Shown here piece after piece: positions 34,448 through 45,978 of a stretch of 64,000 nucleotides of DNA (positions within the stretch are counted from its first letter, which is position 1; the number at the start of each line of letters is the position of its first letter). This DNA is from Ehretia macrophylla (lineage: Eukaryota; Streptophyta; Magnoliopsida; Boraginales; Ehretiaceae). Position numbers and translations under genes: made by a program. Location of the stretch: contig CM075767.1 in the NCBI GenBank assembly GCA_037974665.1, positions 7,589,501 to 7,653,500 of the forward strand, given 5' to 3'. Under the pieces are notes generated by a model that did no database searches, had not been told where the DNA came from, and worked only from the letters and a program-made list of their open reading frames with translations.

Positions 34448-37400
34448 TGTGAGACTCCAAACCTAACATATAGATATTATATCTAACTACATAGGATTAT
34501 ATGTTATTTTAGTGTTTGCGTATAGCTATGTCTCTACTTGAGTGATTGCATTCATTTTCTAACTTTAATTTTCATATTCTTGAAATGCGCATCTTGGATA
34601 TAATTAACTTATATATAAAATAATTATCTTACCACTTTATTAATTGTGTTAATTGAAATTACTTCTTGCATTTAATTTAAGTGATTGTATGAATTTAAGT
34701 GTTTACTTTAACTTTGACATTTATTTAGTAACTTTAATTATCTTAGTTATTCAAAATGTTCAAATGCTATTTAAATAATTTATATGAGGAAAATATTAAT
34801 TATTTTTTTATAGTATTATTGAATTCATCTTCTTGCATTCATTTGTATATATTTGTGTGTAATTATTCGTTAAAAGCTTATTTAAAGGATAGTCACTATT
34901 TATAAGAATTTTCGATTGTTTTATTTTCTCAGTTTTGCATTTTTCCTATGTTACTTGTCATATATGAGGTATGAGAAAAATGGAATTACGTGCATAGCAT
35001 GTCAGGAAGGCGGGTAGATAAAAATTTTACGTGTCGCATGAATAGTAAAATTCAGCATTTTAGTATAGCTTTGTTTTAGACTTTAATTAGCTTGTATTGC
35101 ATTTTATTATAGCCCAAACCCATAACCATTGACCCAAACCCATCTAGTTACCTACATATACCCATATACATATACAATACACAAAAAAGGTCAAAAAATC
35201 AGCCAAAAAACACTTATGGGAATAGTGATTTTCTTACAAAAATTGCTATAGTTGGTCATTTTCTTCCATTCCAAGGTTGAATTCAAAGGTCTAGGGCTTC
35301 TACCAACCATTCTTCAACAAGTTTTGGTGAGGGATTCATGTATTTGTTGCATTTAAAACTTGTTTATATTTTTCTTGAAAATTCTTAGATTTGAATTATC
35401 TTGCTATTTTATGGTTATAATTGCTTCATTTACTCCTTAATATGCTTATAGAACATTCTTTATTGGTTATTTAGAGATTTTTATGACTAGAATTGAGAAA
35501 TGCATGTTGGGGAAGAAGATGAATAGTGACTATAAATAGTAAAATTCAAAAATTGGGGTTTTCAATCTAAATTGCGTTCTAATATTTTGGTTAGGTGCTA
35601 GAAGTGCTTAGGAGACTAAATGTAATATTTAAATGGATTTTGGATGGTTAGAATTGATAAATTTGAATTGGAATATAAGGGGTCATTTGTGCGTTTTGGG
35701 ACGTTTGGTTGTTTTGAGTGTTTTGGGTATTCGTAGAGCTTCATTGTGGTTGGTTAGGGATTAGTGAATGCCTAGCATGCTCGTAGTGCCCTTTCGTTGC
35801 TCAGAAAATAGCCTATTAGTTGGAATTCGTAAATGGATCGTTTGACCAAGTGTTGACTTTGCTCAATTTGAGTGTTGGTATAGTCTTGTATGTCCATGGA
35901 AGCACTTTTGATGCAATTGTGGCATTGTTTGGGTGATGTTAGGTGTTTGATTGTAGTCCCTTGAATACTCGGAGTGTTCTTTGAATGTTAAGTGTTTGAT
36001 TTGAGTGGATTGTGTGGTTGGTTTGAGTTGAGGAGTGTGATTGATTTATCGGGGAAGTTTCGTGAGTTTAATTGCATGTATACCTTGTCTTGAATTGAGT
36101 GATTTTGCATGATCTCCCATTTATATTGATTGCATAACTATTAATTGAAGTTCTATTTGTATTGATAGCTTTAGAACTAGTTGTTTTACTTATTTGCTCG
36201 AAAGGTGAATGGAATTAGAGAATATTTATTGACTATCTTGATTGCCAACATTTATGTGCTAAGAACTAGTTAACGAAGCATGATAACTTGAATTATTTTA
36301 TGTTAGCTAGGGTTGAGCTTAGACTACATGGTTAACTTGTTGAACATGTAAGTTGAAATGTGAATTAAGGGTGATTGACTGCCATTTAGCTAATTAAATG
36401 AAATTAGAACCATGTGCACGCTAATAATAATAAGCAAAGAGTGTTTCTAGTCATGTCATCTAAGTTTAATTAAGGTAATGCATGTTCAGAGATTTTAGAG
36501 TATGATATTGTAATGTGAACTTGTAGGTCTAGTTAGTTATTTGTATGATTAGCATTCTTAACTTATGTTACTTGTATATGGTTAATCGGATGAATGGAGA
36601 ATGATTTTATTACACAATCGCCTAACAAGGAATTGAAGGAAATGGTGCATTCGAAGAGTACTTGAAGGAATTCTTAGCTAAATTCTTACAGGTTTTGTTT
36701 ATAAAGGTGAGGGAGTTTTCATTCTTATGTGCATAATAGTCCACTTTCTTGCTTCTAGATTATGTGGATTAGTATAATTATTAAAGTATTGTGTGCTTAT
36801 TGGTTACCATAGTGTGAGTGAATGCAACCTACTTTGTTGTCCCTCATTTGTATGTTTATTGGCTTTTATTGTTATATTACTTTAGCGTTGTCTTCGGTGG
36901 TTTTGTTTCGATGGTTGCGCAACCTCATCGTTCGAGACGAATGCGATGGGCCTCACTGGGTGGCATCGGGCTTGTCAGTGTTGGTTGTTCTAGCTCCGTA
37001 CCCTAGTCCCTCACTCATCTAGTATAGAGTATGCCAGGAGGTGTGGGTCGTAGGATCGAGTACATCTAAAGTACCCATAGGTGTAAATGGATGTCGGCAT
37101 ATCGTGTTTGAGATTGAGTTCGTGGTTCGAGGAATTGGAAGGATAAGGGTTATCGATCGTATCCTTTTAAAATTGTGTGGCATTTATTGTGTAATTGCTT
37201 ATTTATTTGTATAGTTGCTAAACTTGTGTTTAATTGTTGCATTGCACGAAATAGTTTTCCAAACTCCCCGGTTAACTATTTCCTTCCTTCACTGAGTATA
37301 CATGTGTTGTTAATCCTAACCATTTTAGGTTTGGTTCTTTAAGGATTGAGAGGAAGAAGTGAAGCTAATCCTTGATTACTCGAGATTGGGGAGGCTTGTG

Positions 37401-37991
37401 TGTTACGTGCTCGGAGTTATGTGTAGTTTCGTATTGTTATACCTTTATGATATTGTATTTCATTTATGATTTAGTTGGACTTGTATATAATTCATGTATT
37501 AATAGGGATATAATTTGTGTTTGTACTGTTAGTTTGTTAGTATGGTAGGATAGGTGTGACTTGTTGGATGTAGTTGGCTTGTAATAACTCTAATGAATTA
37601 CTTTATTGTCTAAATGGCTTGCATGCTTGCATGAGCTAAAGGAAGTTGGTTAGTTGCTGGACTTAATTCACAAGAAAGATAGTTAGAGAATATTAGAGTA
37701 GTATGATAAGAGGATTTAAAACATAGAATTTCAATGGATTTAACCTTGCATGCTTGTATGTGATAGTGTTAGGTTCCAAGGCTCGGATGGCCTTGAGGAG
37801 TTTGTTGTATGTGATGTTAGTGCAAGTTGAGAATTACGGAGAAGGTTGAGCTTTGGTTTTGAGATTAGAATTGTTTATGCAGGTTTTCGATTGTCCTATA
37901 AATAGGGGAGATTCCATCCGTCTTCCCTTATTTTTCATGACTTCGGGTATTGGATTGGGGCTCTGGTCTCATTAGGGTTCGGGGTGTTACA
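34448..37991 (+). repeat. Solo Tekay-type LTR U3 inside A2 gag
   Basis: It starts TGTGAGACTCC and ends GGTTCGGGGTGTTACA. Flanking 5-mers TTTTT (34443-34447) and CTTTT (37992-37996) match 4/5. It carries the conserved stem-loop (36824-36843), the GGTTGCGCAACC palindrome (36913-36924) and TATAAATA (37897-37904). No internal element sequence is present, so it is a recombination product of a full element. Frames 36818-37022 are LTR sequence. Confidence 0.85.
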
Positions 37992-37996
37992 CTTTT

Positions 37997-38160
37997 GCTA
38001 TCCTAACTCGGTTGAATTTATTTCTCCTGAACCAAACTTTGACGACAAATTTGGCCAACTTGTCCAACTCGTTGAAACCAACCACCAATCCATAGATAGG
38101 CTAGAAGACCAAATCGGTCAACTAGCCAAAAGCACAAATGGGTAGAAAAAAGATGAGCAC
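37997..38160 (+). pseudogene. A2 gag, continuation after U3
   Basis: The reading frame resumes with SVEFISPEPNFDDKFGQL, then LVETNHQSIDRLEDQIGQLA and a TAG. This is the Athila gag C-terminal helix pattern (DKF.QL...V...N...I..L..QI..L). It is repeated in diverged form in the next frame (38455-38560). Confidence 0.7.
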
Positions 38161-38448
38161 TCTATTCAACCTATCATGAGTTTACAAGACCAATATGAAC
38201 GAAACTATTCAAAATCAGGTTGATGAGATAGAAGTGTTTAATGGAGATAATCAGGATAAAAAGTGTAACACTAGGATTAAGGTAGACAACATGTCTGAGG
38301 CACACATTCCAGAATAGCAAAACCAGCTATCACTTTGGGGTCAAGAAACTTTTCCTCAAAACTTTGAAAACCAAGTCCCTATACCTTTGCAATCTGAATC
38401 TTCTGGTAACCCTATATTAATGATTGGGTTGACTCTTCTCCCGAATCC

Positions 38449-38898
38449 ATGACCAATGACAAGTTTGACCAACTTTCTCAACTTGTCCAATCCAATGCTC
38501 ACATGCTTCAATCTTTAGACCAATTAGTCGAGAATGTACTTAGTTGGACTGATAATCAGCAACACATTCAGTCTGTTGTGAACCCCTTTGATGAAATAAC
38601 ATGTGAACAGACTGATGAAATGAGCAAGATTATTTGGGAGAAATCTGATAGGGAAAATGAATTTGAGGAAAAAAATAATCAATTGCCTCACTCAGAAGGA
38701 CAGGATGACCTTAGTAATATTATGACTCAACCCGACTCTGATTCTTTTTCAAGGAAGATGGGTGCACCTACTTCTGTAGAATCCATACTCTGTCAGGATA
38801 AGTCTATTGAGTCTACTTCAATTCCTACATCCTTCTGGACACCTGAAGAAGAAGAGATTGAACGACTTTTGTATCAAATTGACCAAGAGAATAAGTGA
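38449..38898 (+). CDS. Uncharacterised acidic 149-codon ORF of A2
   Basis: The frame runs from ATG 38449 to TGA 38898; the in-frame sequence just upstream (NDWVDSSPES) is preceded by a stop, so a slightly longer protein is not possible. Residues 1-40 (DKFDQLSQLVQSNAHMLQSL) repeat the gag C-terminal helix at 38040-38145. The rest is acidic and polar (SDRENEFEEKNNQ, TPEEEEIERLLYQIDQEN) with no recognised domain, and the end could form a short coiled coil. It replaces pol in this element and may be a non-autonomous element's own product or a degraded gag-pol joint. Expression is unknown. Confidence 0.45.
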   Translation: MTNDKFDQLSQLVQSNAHMLQSLDQLVENVLSWTDNQQHIQSVVNPFDEITCEQTDEMSKIIWEKSDRENEFEEKNNQLPHSEGQDDLSNIMTQPDSDSFSRKMGAPTSVESILCQDKSIESTSIPTSFWTPEEEEIERLLYQIDQENK

Positions 38899-38907
38899 AA
38901 TGCTCAT

Positions 38908-39153
38908 ATGTCCTTTTCAACTAGCTTTAACTCTGATAAAGAAGCTTCGACATCCATTCTCTCTTGCGTTGAAAGTCATCTCACTTCTTCATTGAATGAG
39001 TCTTCCGCTTTTGTGGAACTCAAAATGGGAGACACTGTGTTACACAGAACTATGGCCCCTGTTGACATTATCATGAACATTTCCACACACATTACATTGG
39101 GATGGGAATTGTCACCTTTTCAAGGTGACTTAGAAAAGTCATGTTCTGTATAA
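38908..39153 (+). CDS. Uncharacterised 81-codon ORF of A2
   Basis: ATG 38908 to TAA 39153, ten bases after the previous stop and in another frame. Serine/threonine-rich at first (MSFSTSFNSDKEAST), then HRTMAPVDIIMNISTHITLG. No family recognised. It may be the downstream part of the preceding frame after a frameshift. It lies just ahead of the pol-end hairpins. Confidence 0.3.
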   Translation: MSFSTSFNSDKEASTSILSCVESHLTSSLNESSAFVELKMGDTVLHRTMAPVDIIMNISTHITLGWELSPFQGDLEKSCSV

Positions 39154-39269
39154 ATAATGAACCATTATCTGTTACATGATCCTTTTCCTTTCAAAATCTG
39201 TGCTAAAATGATTATCAGGCAATATGTGCCGAAGAATTTTTAACATTGTTGGCTCTAACAATAACGCCT

Positions 39270-39414
39270 GGCTGAGGCCGTAAAACTCAGTGCTACTAGG
39301 AGGCAACCTAGATTTTTAAAATGCTTTCTTATTATGTGTATTTATTTTTTGTCTGTGTGATTTTTACAGTCTGGCTGAGGACGATAAACTTAGCGCTACT
39401 AGGAGGCAACCTAG
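39270..39414 (+). repeat. Duplicated Athila pol-end hairpin motif
   Basis: Two 42-bp copies, 39270-39311 and 39373-39414, each GGCTGAGG...GCTACTAGG-AGGCAA-CCTAG, 103 bp apart. A1 has one copy after integrase. The first A2 copy is followed by a T run. Confidence 0.75.
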
Positions 39415-40829
39415 TGTTCTTTTCAATGCTTTAATGTTAACTCTTGAATCCCAGAAAAGAGGTTAAATGGTCTGGGTAGTTAAATTATTTGCTTAATATA
39501 TTATTTATTTTCCGTGACCATATTTCTTTTTGGTTTCTCCCCTATATATTTGTTTTGTCTATTTTTATTTAGTATAACTAACTATTTTTTGATATGTTGA
39601 TGATAATCTGTAAATGCTTTGTCTACTAATTTTTAATAAATTGCAGAATGATACATCTTTTTAACAAAGATGAGTAGACACATTCATAACATCAACACAG
39701 AAATGTTTCATATCAGGTGATATCTTTCCTTACTACATTTCTCTTTATACTTGATAACATGTGCTGAACAGTAAACAAACCATAGATTTGGGGATGTAGT
39801 ATTTCTCATAGTGTTATTACTTGCATATCACACTCTCACTGTCATATATTGCTATTTGCTTGAGGACAAGTAAAGTTTTGATGTGGGGGTGCATATATTT
39901 CATGATAATATTTTTCAAAATATGCAGGAAATATACCATTTTTGTTCATGAGAAAGAATATTTTGCTACCTTACTTGTTTAAAGGAAGATGATTTAGATG
40001 ATTTGAGAACTTGAGTTGTTAGCTATGTATTGTGAAAAACTTTGAGGAAACTCTAAAAGAAAAACTTTGGGTTATTGTATTCATGAGTAAACTTAGATGT
40101 TTTTCTTTTCTTCAATTGATGGGTATGAGATCATGAAAGGATTAAGATATGATTACCGTTTGTTATGAGAACTACTTGTGATTGAAACTTGAACCCTTAT
40201 GCCATGTCTGTACATTATGTTCTGTTACTCTATCATGTTTGTATGTATATAGTATGTAGATAATTCAAAAAAAAAAAAGATATACATACCTTTACTTTTG
40301 ATGGAATTATCTTGTAAATATGTTGTAAATCTCTTAAAATACCATTATTCTAAACATTGTAATTTGGGATATGTGTTATAGTGTAAGGTTTCTAGCCTGG
40401 ATATATTGGGTGATTAAGGCACGTAGGGGTCCCTTTAAAACCTGGCAACCTCGGTCAATTGGTTGGGGATTGTTGGCCTTAAAACCCGCTACATGGGATA
40501 CCTAGAAAACAAATGAAACTGAGTACTAGAAAGAGATAGTTTAAGTTGTACTCTTATTTTTTTGGCAAATGTAAGATGTGTTAAGGCATGATCAAGAGTT
40601 TGATTACAAATAAGGCAAGAATATCAAAGTCTAATCTGATTGCAGATCCTAAAAGTTAGAAATTGTTTGAACTTAATTTTCTTAGTTTACGTCTAAATAT
40701 ATACTCCGAAGCGATCATTAGTCCATTTCCAAAAGAGTATCTATTTGTGAAAACTATGTAAAGGTTCTCTTATCATGTTTATCATTACAGTCTTGCTTGA
40801 AGACAAACAGGGTTTAGGTTTGGGGATGT
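39415..40829 (+). other. A2 3' noncoding region with two PPT-like motifs
   Basis: No gene is visible. CTTGAGGACAAGTAAAGTTT followed by GATGTGGGGGTG near 39860-39893 resembles the true polypurine tract region at 40796-40829 (CTTGAAGACAAACAGGG...TTTGGGGATG), which meets the LTR start. An A-rich run lies near 40268. Confidence 0.55.
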
Positions 40830-42546
40830 TGATATGACCATAATTGCAGCACTCAAACCACTGTATTTGTACTACATTTGCGTCTTAACTTGTGGAATAA
40901 ATACAACACTTAATACACTTTTGATGCAATATAGGATGATCTTGAAAAAGTGAATTATGTCCGTTTTTGACAAATCATACCATTTTTTCAGGTAGAAACG
41001 GTATTCTGAGCAAAATACAAGAATTTGCCCTACGCGCGCGCAGCGTGATTTTAGCAAATTCCATCGTTTTGAGGGTTAAAACAGTGAAAAATGCCCGAAA
41101 ATACCTCGGTCAACGATCCGGTCAAAGTCAAAATTGCAAATGAAGGGCGCTCGAGCATGCCCCTCAAGAATATTCCGGAACCTCCACGTGTCGCAAGTTT
41201 GGCGAGTCAGTAAGAGCACGCCCCATTGGGCGCTTGAGCGAGCGACCTAGATTCTTCCATCATCTTCCAAACGTCCACGTGTCGTAGTCTCAGCGATGGA
41301 AAAGAGGTGCGCTCTATTGGGCGCTCGAGCGCGCTACCTGGATGCTTCCAACATGTTCTAATAAGCCACGTGTTGCGCATCCAATGGAGAATAAAAGAGG
41401 CGCGCGGGCGCTCTAAAAAATTTCCCTATAAATAGGACTTCTCTCGGTTGGAATTTTAGGAATTAATTTTGTTTTAATTATTGTTTTTAATTATTATTTA
41501 GTTAGTTTAATTAGTTTTAAATATTAGTTTAATTATTTAGTTAGATTAAATTAGTAGTAATTGTAGAATACGGGAGAAGTTCTGCCCAAGTAGCTTTTTA
41601 GTAAAGCTCTTACTCAGGGGAAGTTCTGCCTAAGTAGCTCTTGTTCGGGGAAAATTCCTCCCGAATAGCTATTTTTGCATCGGACCTCTGCCCAAATTCC
41701 TGGAATCAGAAATATAAAGTCGTCATATCGGGGGAGCCTTTCTTGACTCTCTTATTTGTACAACTTGTATTTATTATTATGTCTGAGTAGTGCTTTTATC
41801 TAGGGAAGGATATTGTAAATGACGATATTTTAATCTATGGTCTCGGATTTAGATAATTTGATTTATATGCAATATATGGCTTGTATTAATTCAACATTGT
41901 CTTTCATACGTAATGCTTTTAAGTAGCCGTTATGATTGCTTTACTTTCGTGCTATATATATATACTCATGTTTTAATAGTAAATCTATAGGTTGCACCAT
42001 AGATTCCATAAAACTATAAGTTTTATCTTAGTCTTTACTTGAGGAGTTGTTGATTACTTAATTGAAACAGATCGGTTATACCAGGTTATAAGGACAGATC
42101 CATACTACGGCTATATAACGGACTCGTAGATGGAACGACACCTATAACAGATGTAGTAATCGAGACTTTAATTAGACTAAGAAAATTAGCTAGGGTTTAA
42201 ACTCTTAAACCTAACCTTTGCATAGAATTAGAGAATCCTGGATACTGAGCCTAGATTAACTGCCTCATTACTTATCCGACCCCCTAGATTCCTTTCCCCT
42301 GTATTCTTCAAAACCTTAGTTAGTTTAACTAAGTTTACATTTCTGCACGATACTCAAACGCTTTTCGCAAACTATCACTGTTTCACTTTAACACTTCACA
42401 CACTACTTCACTAACTAACTCACAAGCTTCCCTGAGGATACGATTCCGCACTCAAAGCACATTACACTACAAGATTCATGCACTTGCGGGTTATTAAAAC
42501 TTGGTCAAATTTGCACCCATTTATATTGCCGACCTCGAACGCATCA
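40830..42546 (+). repeat. 3' LTR of A2
   Basis: TGATATGACCATAATTGCAG...CGAACGCATCA. The three G-box sites are at 41184-41192, 41275-41283 and 41366-41374 (the last now CCACGTGTT), the palindrome at 41321-41332 and the TATA box at 41427-41434. Most visible differences from the 5' LTR are transitions. Confidence 0.9.
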
Positions 42547-43952
42547 TTATGTGATATCTATTCAAAGAAATGCTTTAATGTAATGCATAATGATTAGTCT
42601 CTATATATTTCAACCTTATCTGAATATTGGATCTTCGAGAGAAAGGTCGAAGTTAATGGAAAAAGGTTTTGACCTTTTATAGCTAGATAGGTTTCTAAAG
42701 ATATCATTAATGACAAAGGGTTGTCTATGATGAAATCTTTTTACCAATTATCGAGCTTGAGTCTATTCTTATTATGCTAGTCATTATAGTATATTGTGTA
42801 TACTTGAGAGATGCTTTTGTGATCTTAAGTAAATTTCTTGGAATTGTTACATCCAATTCTAATGAAATAAAAGAGTTTGATTTCATTAAGAACTTGGATG
42901 AACCTTGTGATTACAAAAATAATTAGCAGGAGTGCAACCACTTTTATTAGACTGTATGTTGATGACTAGTCTATCATAGTTGATGATATAGGTGATGTGA
43001 TGTCGGTTAAAGTCTAGTTATATTAAATGTTCTCCATATGGAAGATGTCGTTAGTATCTCAGGAATTCGTAAGTATGGTGATTAGTACGAGGAGATTACT
43101 TGACATATTCTAAAGATTGTTATAGAGTGATCTTGAAGGAGCTCAAGATGGATTTTCGAAAAGAATTCAAAGAAGAAATTGTTGTCTTTCAGATAATTAA
43201 TCCATCTCCGAAGAAAACTTTTTGAGAAACTCTAGTAGCATAGAAAATTTGTGATGAAGTCATCTTTTGCTCCGACAATAGTAACTTCATATTTGCTATA
43301 CTATGTACAAAGCTTGACATTGCGCAAACTGTAAAGTGTTACGAGTGAATGTCAATCCTATCCAAATTGAGAATGCTAGATAGTACTAGAATATATTCTG
43401 AAGTACTTGAGAAGCACTAAAGATATATTTTGTTTTATGGATGTAGTAAACTCCGTAGTGACTGAAATTGACAATAGAATGTCTATTTTAGGGTTCATGT
43501 TTATTTGTTGTAGGAGCACAGTTAGTTAGAAATATTCTGAATGAATAGTATATTCCATTACATAACTTTGTCTTTTGTAATATTTGATATTGTAAAAGAA
43601 GTTGTTTGGATTAAGGTAATCATACGAGTTGATAGGGGTTCCTACCATTTAGTTGTGATGGTTTTGTATTATGACTATAATGGAGCTACTGCACAAGCTT
43701 ATGAAACTAGGGTCTCACAATATGTCCAAACACTTTGAATAGTGTTTCCATCTTTATACTTTGTGTTTGTAGCCTATATGCATATGTTGATATGTTTTCG
43801 CCGAAAATAGCCATATTTATTTATGTAGCTAACCCACTTACCATAGTTGTTAATTGCTCAAAGCTAGGTCATCATTTTGAGAACATGGATATGAGATATC
43901 ATTGTATGTTGCGCTAATACTATGTTACATAGCATTAGTGCAAGTGGGAGAT
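42547..43952 (+). pseudogene. K pol 3' part: reverse transcriptase end and RNase H, decayed
   Basis: It continues K after A2. Landmarks are TKLDIAQTVKC-like text near 43310, LGFMFICC near 43490, VIFDIVKEVVWIK (43571 on) and NGATAQAYETRVSQY (about 43680), the copia RNase H end where an NGAIAQAKEPRSHQ-like sequence is expected. There are many stops. Element M carries the homologous stretch reversed at 52494-53760. It ends with AAGTGGGAGAT, the polypurine tract, before the 3' LTR. Confidence 0.8.
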
Positions 43953-45973
43953 TGTTAGAGATATGCTCTAATGCTATAAAGTTAGATGACCTATTTTGGC
44001 CATTTTGACGTTAACTTGTAGATTATAGCATTGTTGTCTATATGTTTGTTTACATATTGACTTCTAATTAACATTCATATTTCCCTTCTTTCTGTATGTG
44101 AATGAGTTCCTGATATTTTCATTAAAGAGATGTATTCTAAAAGGGTTTAGAATATGTTGGCATATCTCTTTATTATGATAAATATTTAAAATATTCATAG
44201 CCCTTAGATTATTGAATTGGGACTTCAATAATATATTATGGACTATCACATGTGTTATGATCTTTGATTAATATGGGGATGTTAATGATAAAGGATGGTG
44301 AGGCACATGCCATAATAGCATAGGATGTGATTAACAAACATGTGAGTGACTATTAGTGAAATAGATCACTGAATGTGACATAAATAGTAAATTACATGAC
44401 TTCAGATTAACAGATTTGTTATTCATTGCGATAGTGCATATAATCATTTGACTTGAGACACTACAGTTGTTATATGTATCGGGGCTTAATACTTGCATTC
44501 GAACAATGCTTGTTTTCGTTAATCGAGATGGGTTACGACCTCTTGTAGTATCATTCGTCTGGTATAGGGATTGATAGATAGTTGTCAATATAAAATCCAT
44601 TAACCTCTGACGTAAGGCGATGTCCTATGCGATCTAACATTGGTAGTTGAATGAGGAAGTCCTTGGCCAAGGCATGAATGATGGAAAAATGATTTTTGCA
44701 TGTGTCATCTCTCATTCTACCATTTAGACCTATGCATCGTTATCGAGTTTATGAATTTAATTGTTTCTTGGTTTTTACTCGATTGGGATGATTTAATGGA
44801 AAGATCAAATTGCACGAAAATCGACGAGTATAAATAGATTCACTTGAATTGGACTTCATTGCCTTATAAATTGTTTAGGCATATTGCTAGACGTCAACCT
44901 AGAAATTGAGGGTATTTTAAGAATGGCAGGAGAAATTCTCAAAATAGATTAAAAGTGTTTAATGGTCGCTGATTGCTATATGGCGGTGAATCTAGAAAGT
45001 CACACACAATAAAACACTTTTGGGTAGTTTTTCTATTGAGCTTGTATCTTATATCTAGTTTCTTTAGAATTGTTAAAGTGTTAACAATTGCTTTAGTTTT
45101 TCTTTAATTATTAAAGTGTTAACAATTATATTTTGTTTCTCTTGTATTGTTAAGGAGTTAACAATAGTGTAATTGACCATTAATAGTAAATGGGGTCAAT
45201 GTGTAATTAATTATTAATTATAGTGCCAATGTGTAATTTCGATTAAATGTTGGGGCCAATGTGCAAATATAGAAAGGCTGTTTCCATAATTAATTAAACT
45301 AATGAAGATTAGCTTAATTAATTAATCTAGTAGTTGGAAGATTAATATAGCATGTAATTTGAATTAATGGCTAAGATTGAATATTACACATATGTAACAT
45401 ATAATGGATATGCTAGCATATATGTATATGTTATATGTGTATATGTAAAGTTAAAATATTTTGTTAAAAAAAAAGAAGTCTTTTGACCATACAATATATA
45501 CATACACAAAACAAGAGAAATAATAGAGTGCATTATTCTTCTTCTTTCTCATGTTCTCGGCAATGGCTAGAAATGAGAAGAAGAATTTTTCTTATTTAAT
45601 TATTCATGATACAAGCTCAAATTTTCAAAGATCATTTTAGCACTAAGGTCTTACAAGATCATATGAGTCCATTCTTTAATTGTGTGGACAATCTAGGACT
45701 ATTGCACGTGTGAGAGGTGGTGTCTTGTATCAAGTGAAGAAAAAGCTTGGTTTCATTGGGATTCATGGCTTGTCTTCAAGAGGTATTATGCTATACTAAC
45801 TATTGAATACATACATTTGTTGTATATATGTGTTGATTATGTTAATTGTATAAATTCAAGTTTAGGGTTTGATATGAACATAATGCTATAATCTTTTAAT
45901 TTTTTTGAAATTGATGCTTATTTCTGCTATAATTATTGCTTAGATTATGTTCATAGCCCTAAATGATACTTCA
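43953..45973 (+). repeat. 3' LTR of copia element K
   Basis: TGTTAGAGATATGCTC...GATACTTCA, homologous to 11480-13568. TATA box 44829-44836. The TTGTTAAAGTGTTAACAATT array runs about 45065-45170. Frames 43735-43917 and 44331-44600 (minus) are incidental. Confidence 0.85.
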
Positions 45974-45978
45974 GGGAT
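45974..45978. repeat. Right target-site duplication of K
   Basis: GGGAT, against TGGAT at 11475-11479 (4/5). Confidence 0.6.

Larger units (their letters stand above)
32231..42546 (+). mobile_element. A2: pol-less Athila derivative (non-autonomous)
   Basis: 5' LTR 32231-33932 and 3' LTR 40830-42546 flank an internal region with an Athila-type primer-binding site, a gag fragment split by solo LTR U3, two uncharacterised frames, the duplicated pol-end hairpin and a polypurine tract. No protease, RT, RNase H or integrase can be read on either strand. Flanking 5-mers ATATG (32226-32230) and TTATG (42547-42551) match 4/5, and both flanks are K pol. LTRs are roughly 93% identical over a 150-bp sample, younger than K, as the nesting requires. 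Without U3 and one TSD copy it would be about 6.8 kb. Confidence 0.85.
11480..45973 (+). mobile_element. Copia element K (split by nested insertions)
   Basis: 5' LTR 11480-13568, primer-binding site 13571-13582, leader to 13859, mid internal 31385-32230, RT/RNase H 42547-43952, 3' LTR 43953-45973. The flanking 5-mers are TGGAT (11475-11479) and GGGAT (45974-45978), a 4/5 match, and both outer flanks belong to minus-strand Athila B. The interior carries V1, A1, U1, V3 and A2. By eye the two LTRs are in the high-80s percent identical over a 300-bp sample, indicating an old insertion. About 2.3 kb of the internal region expected from sister element M is missing between 13859 and 31385. Confidence 0.75.

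Noticed and set aside
17799..41332. GCGCTCGAGCGC repeats as a CRISPR-like or satellite array
   Set aside because: Copies are scattered, not regularly spaced, and tied to promoter-like places in Athila elements of a plant genome.
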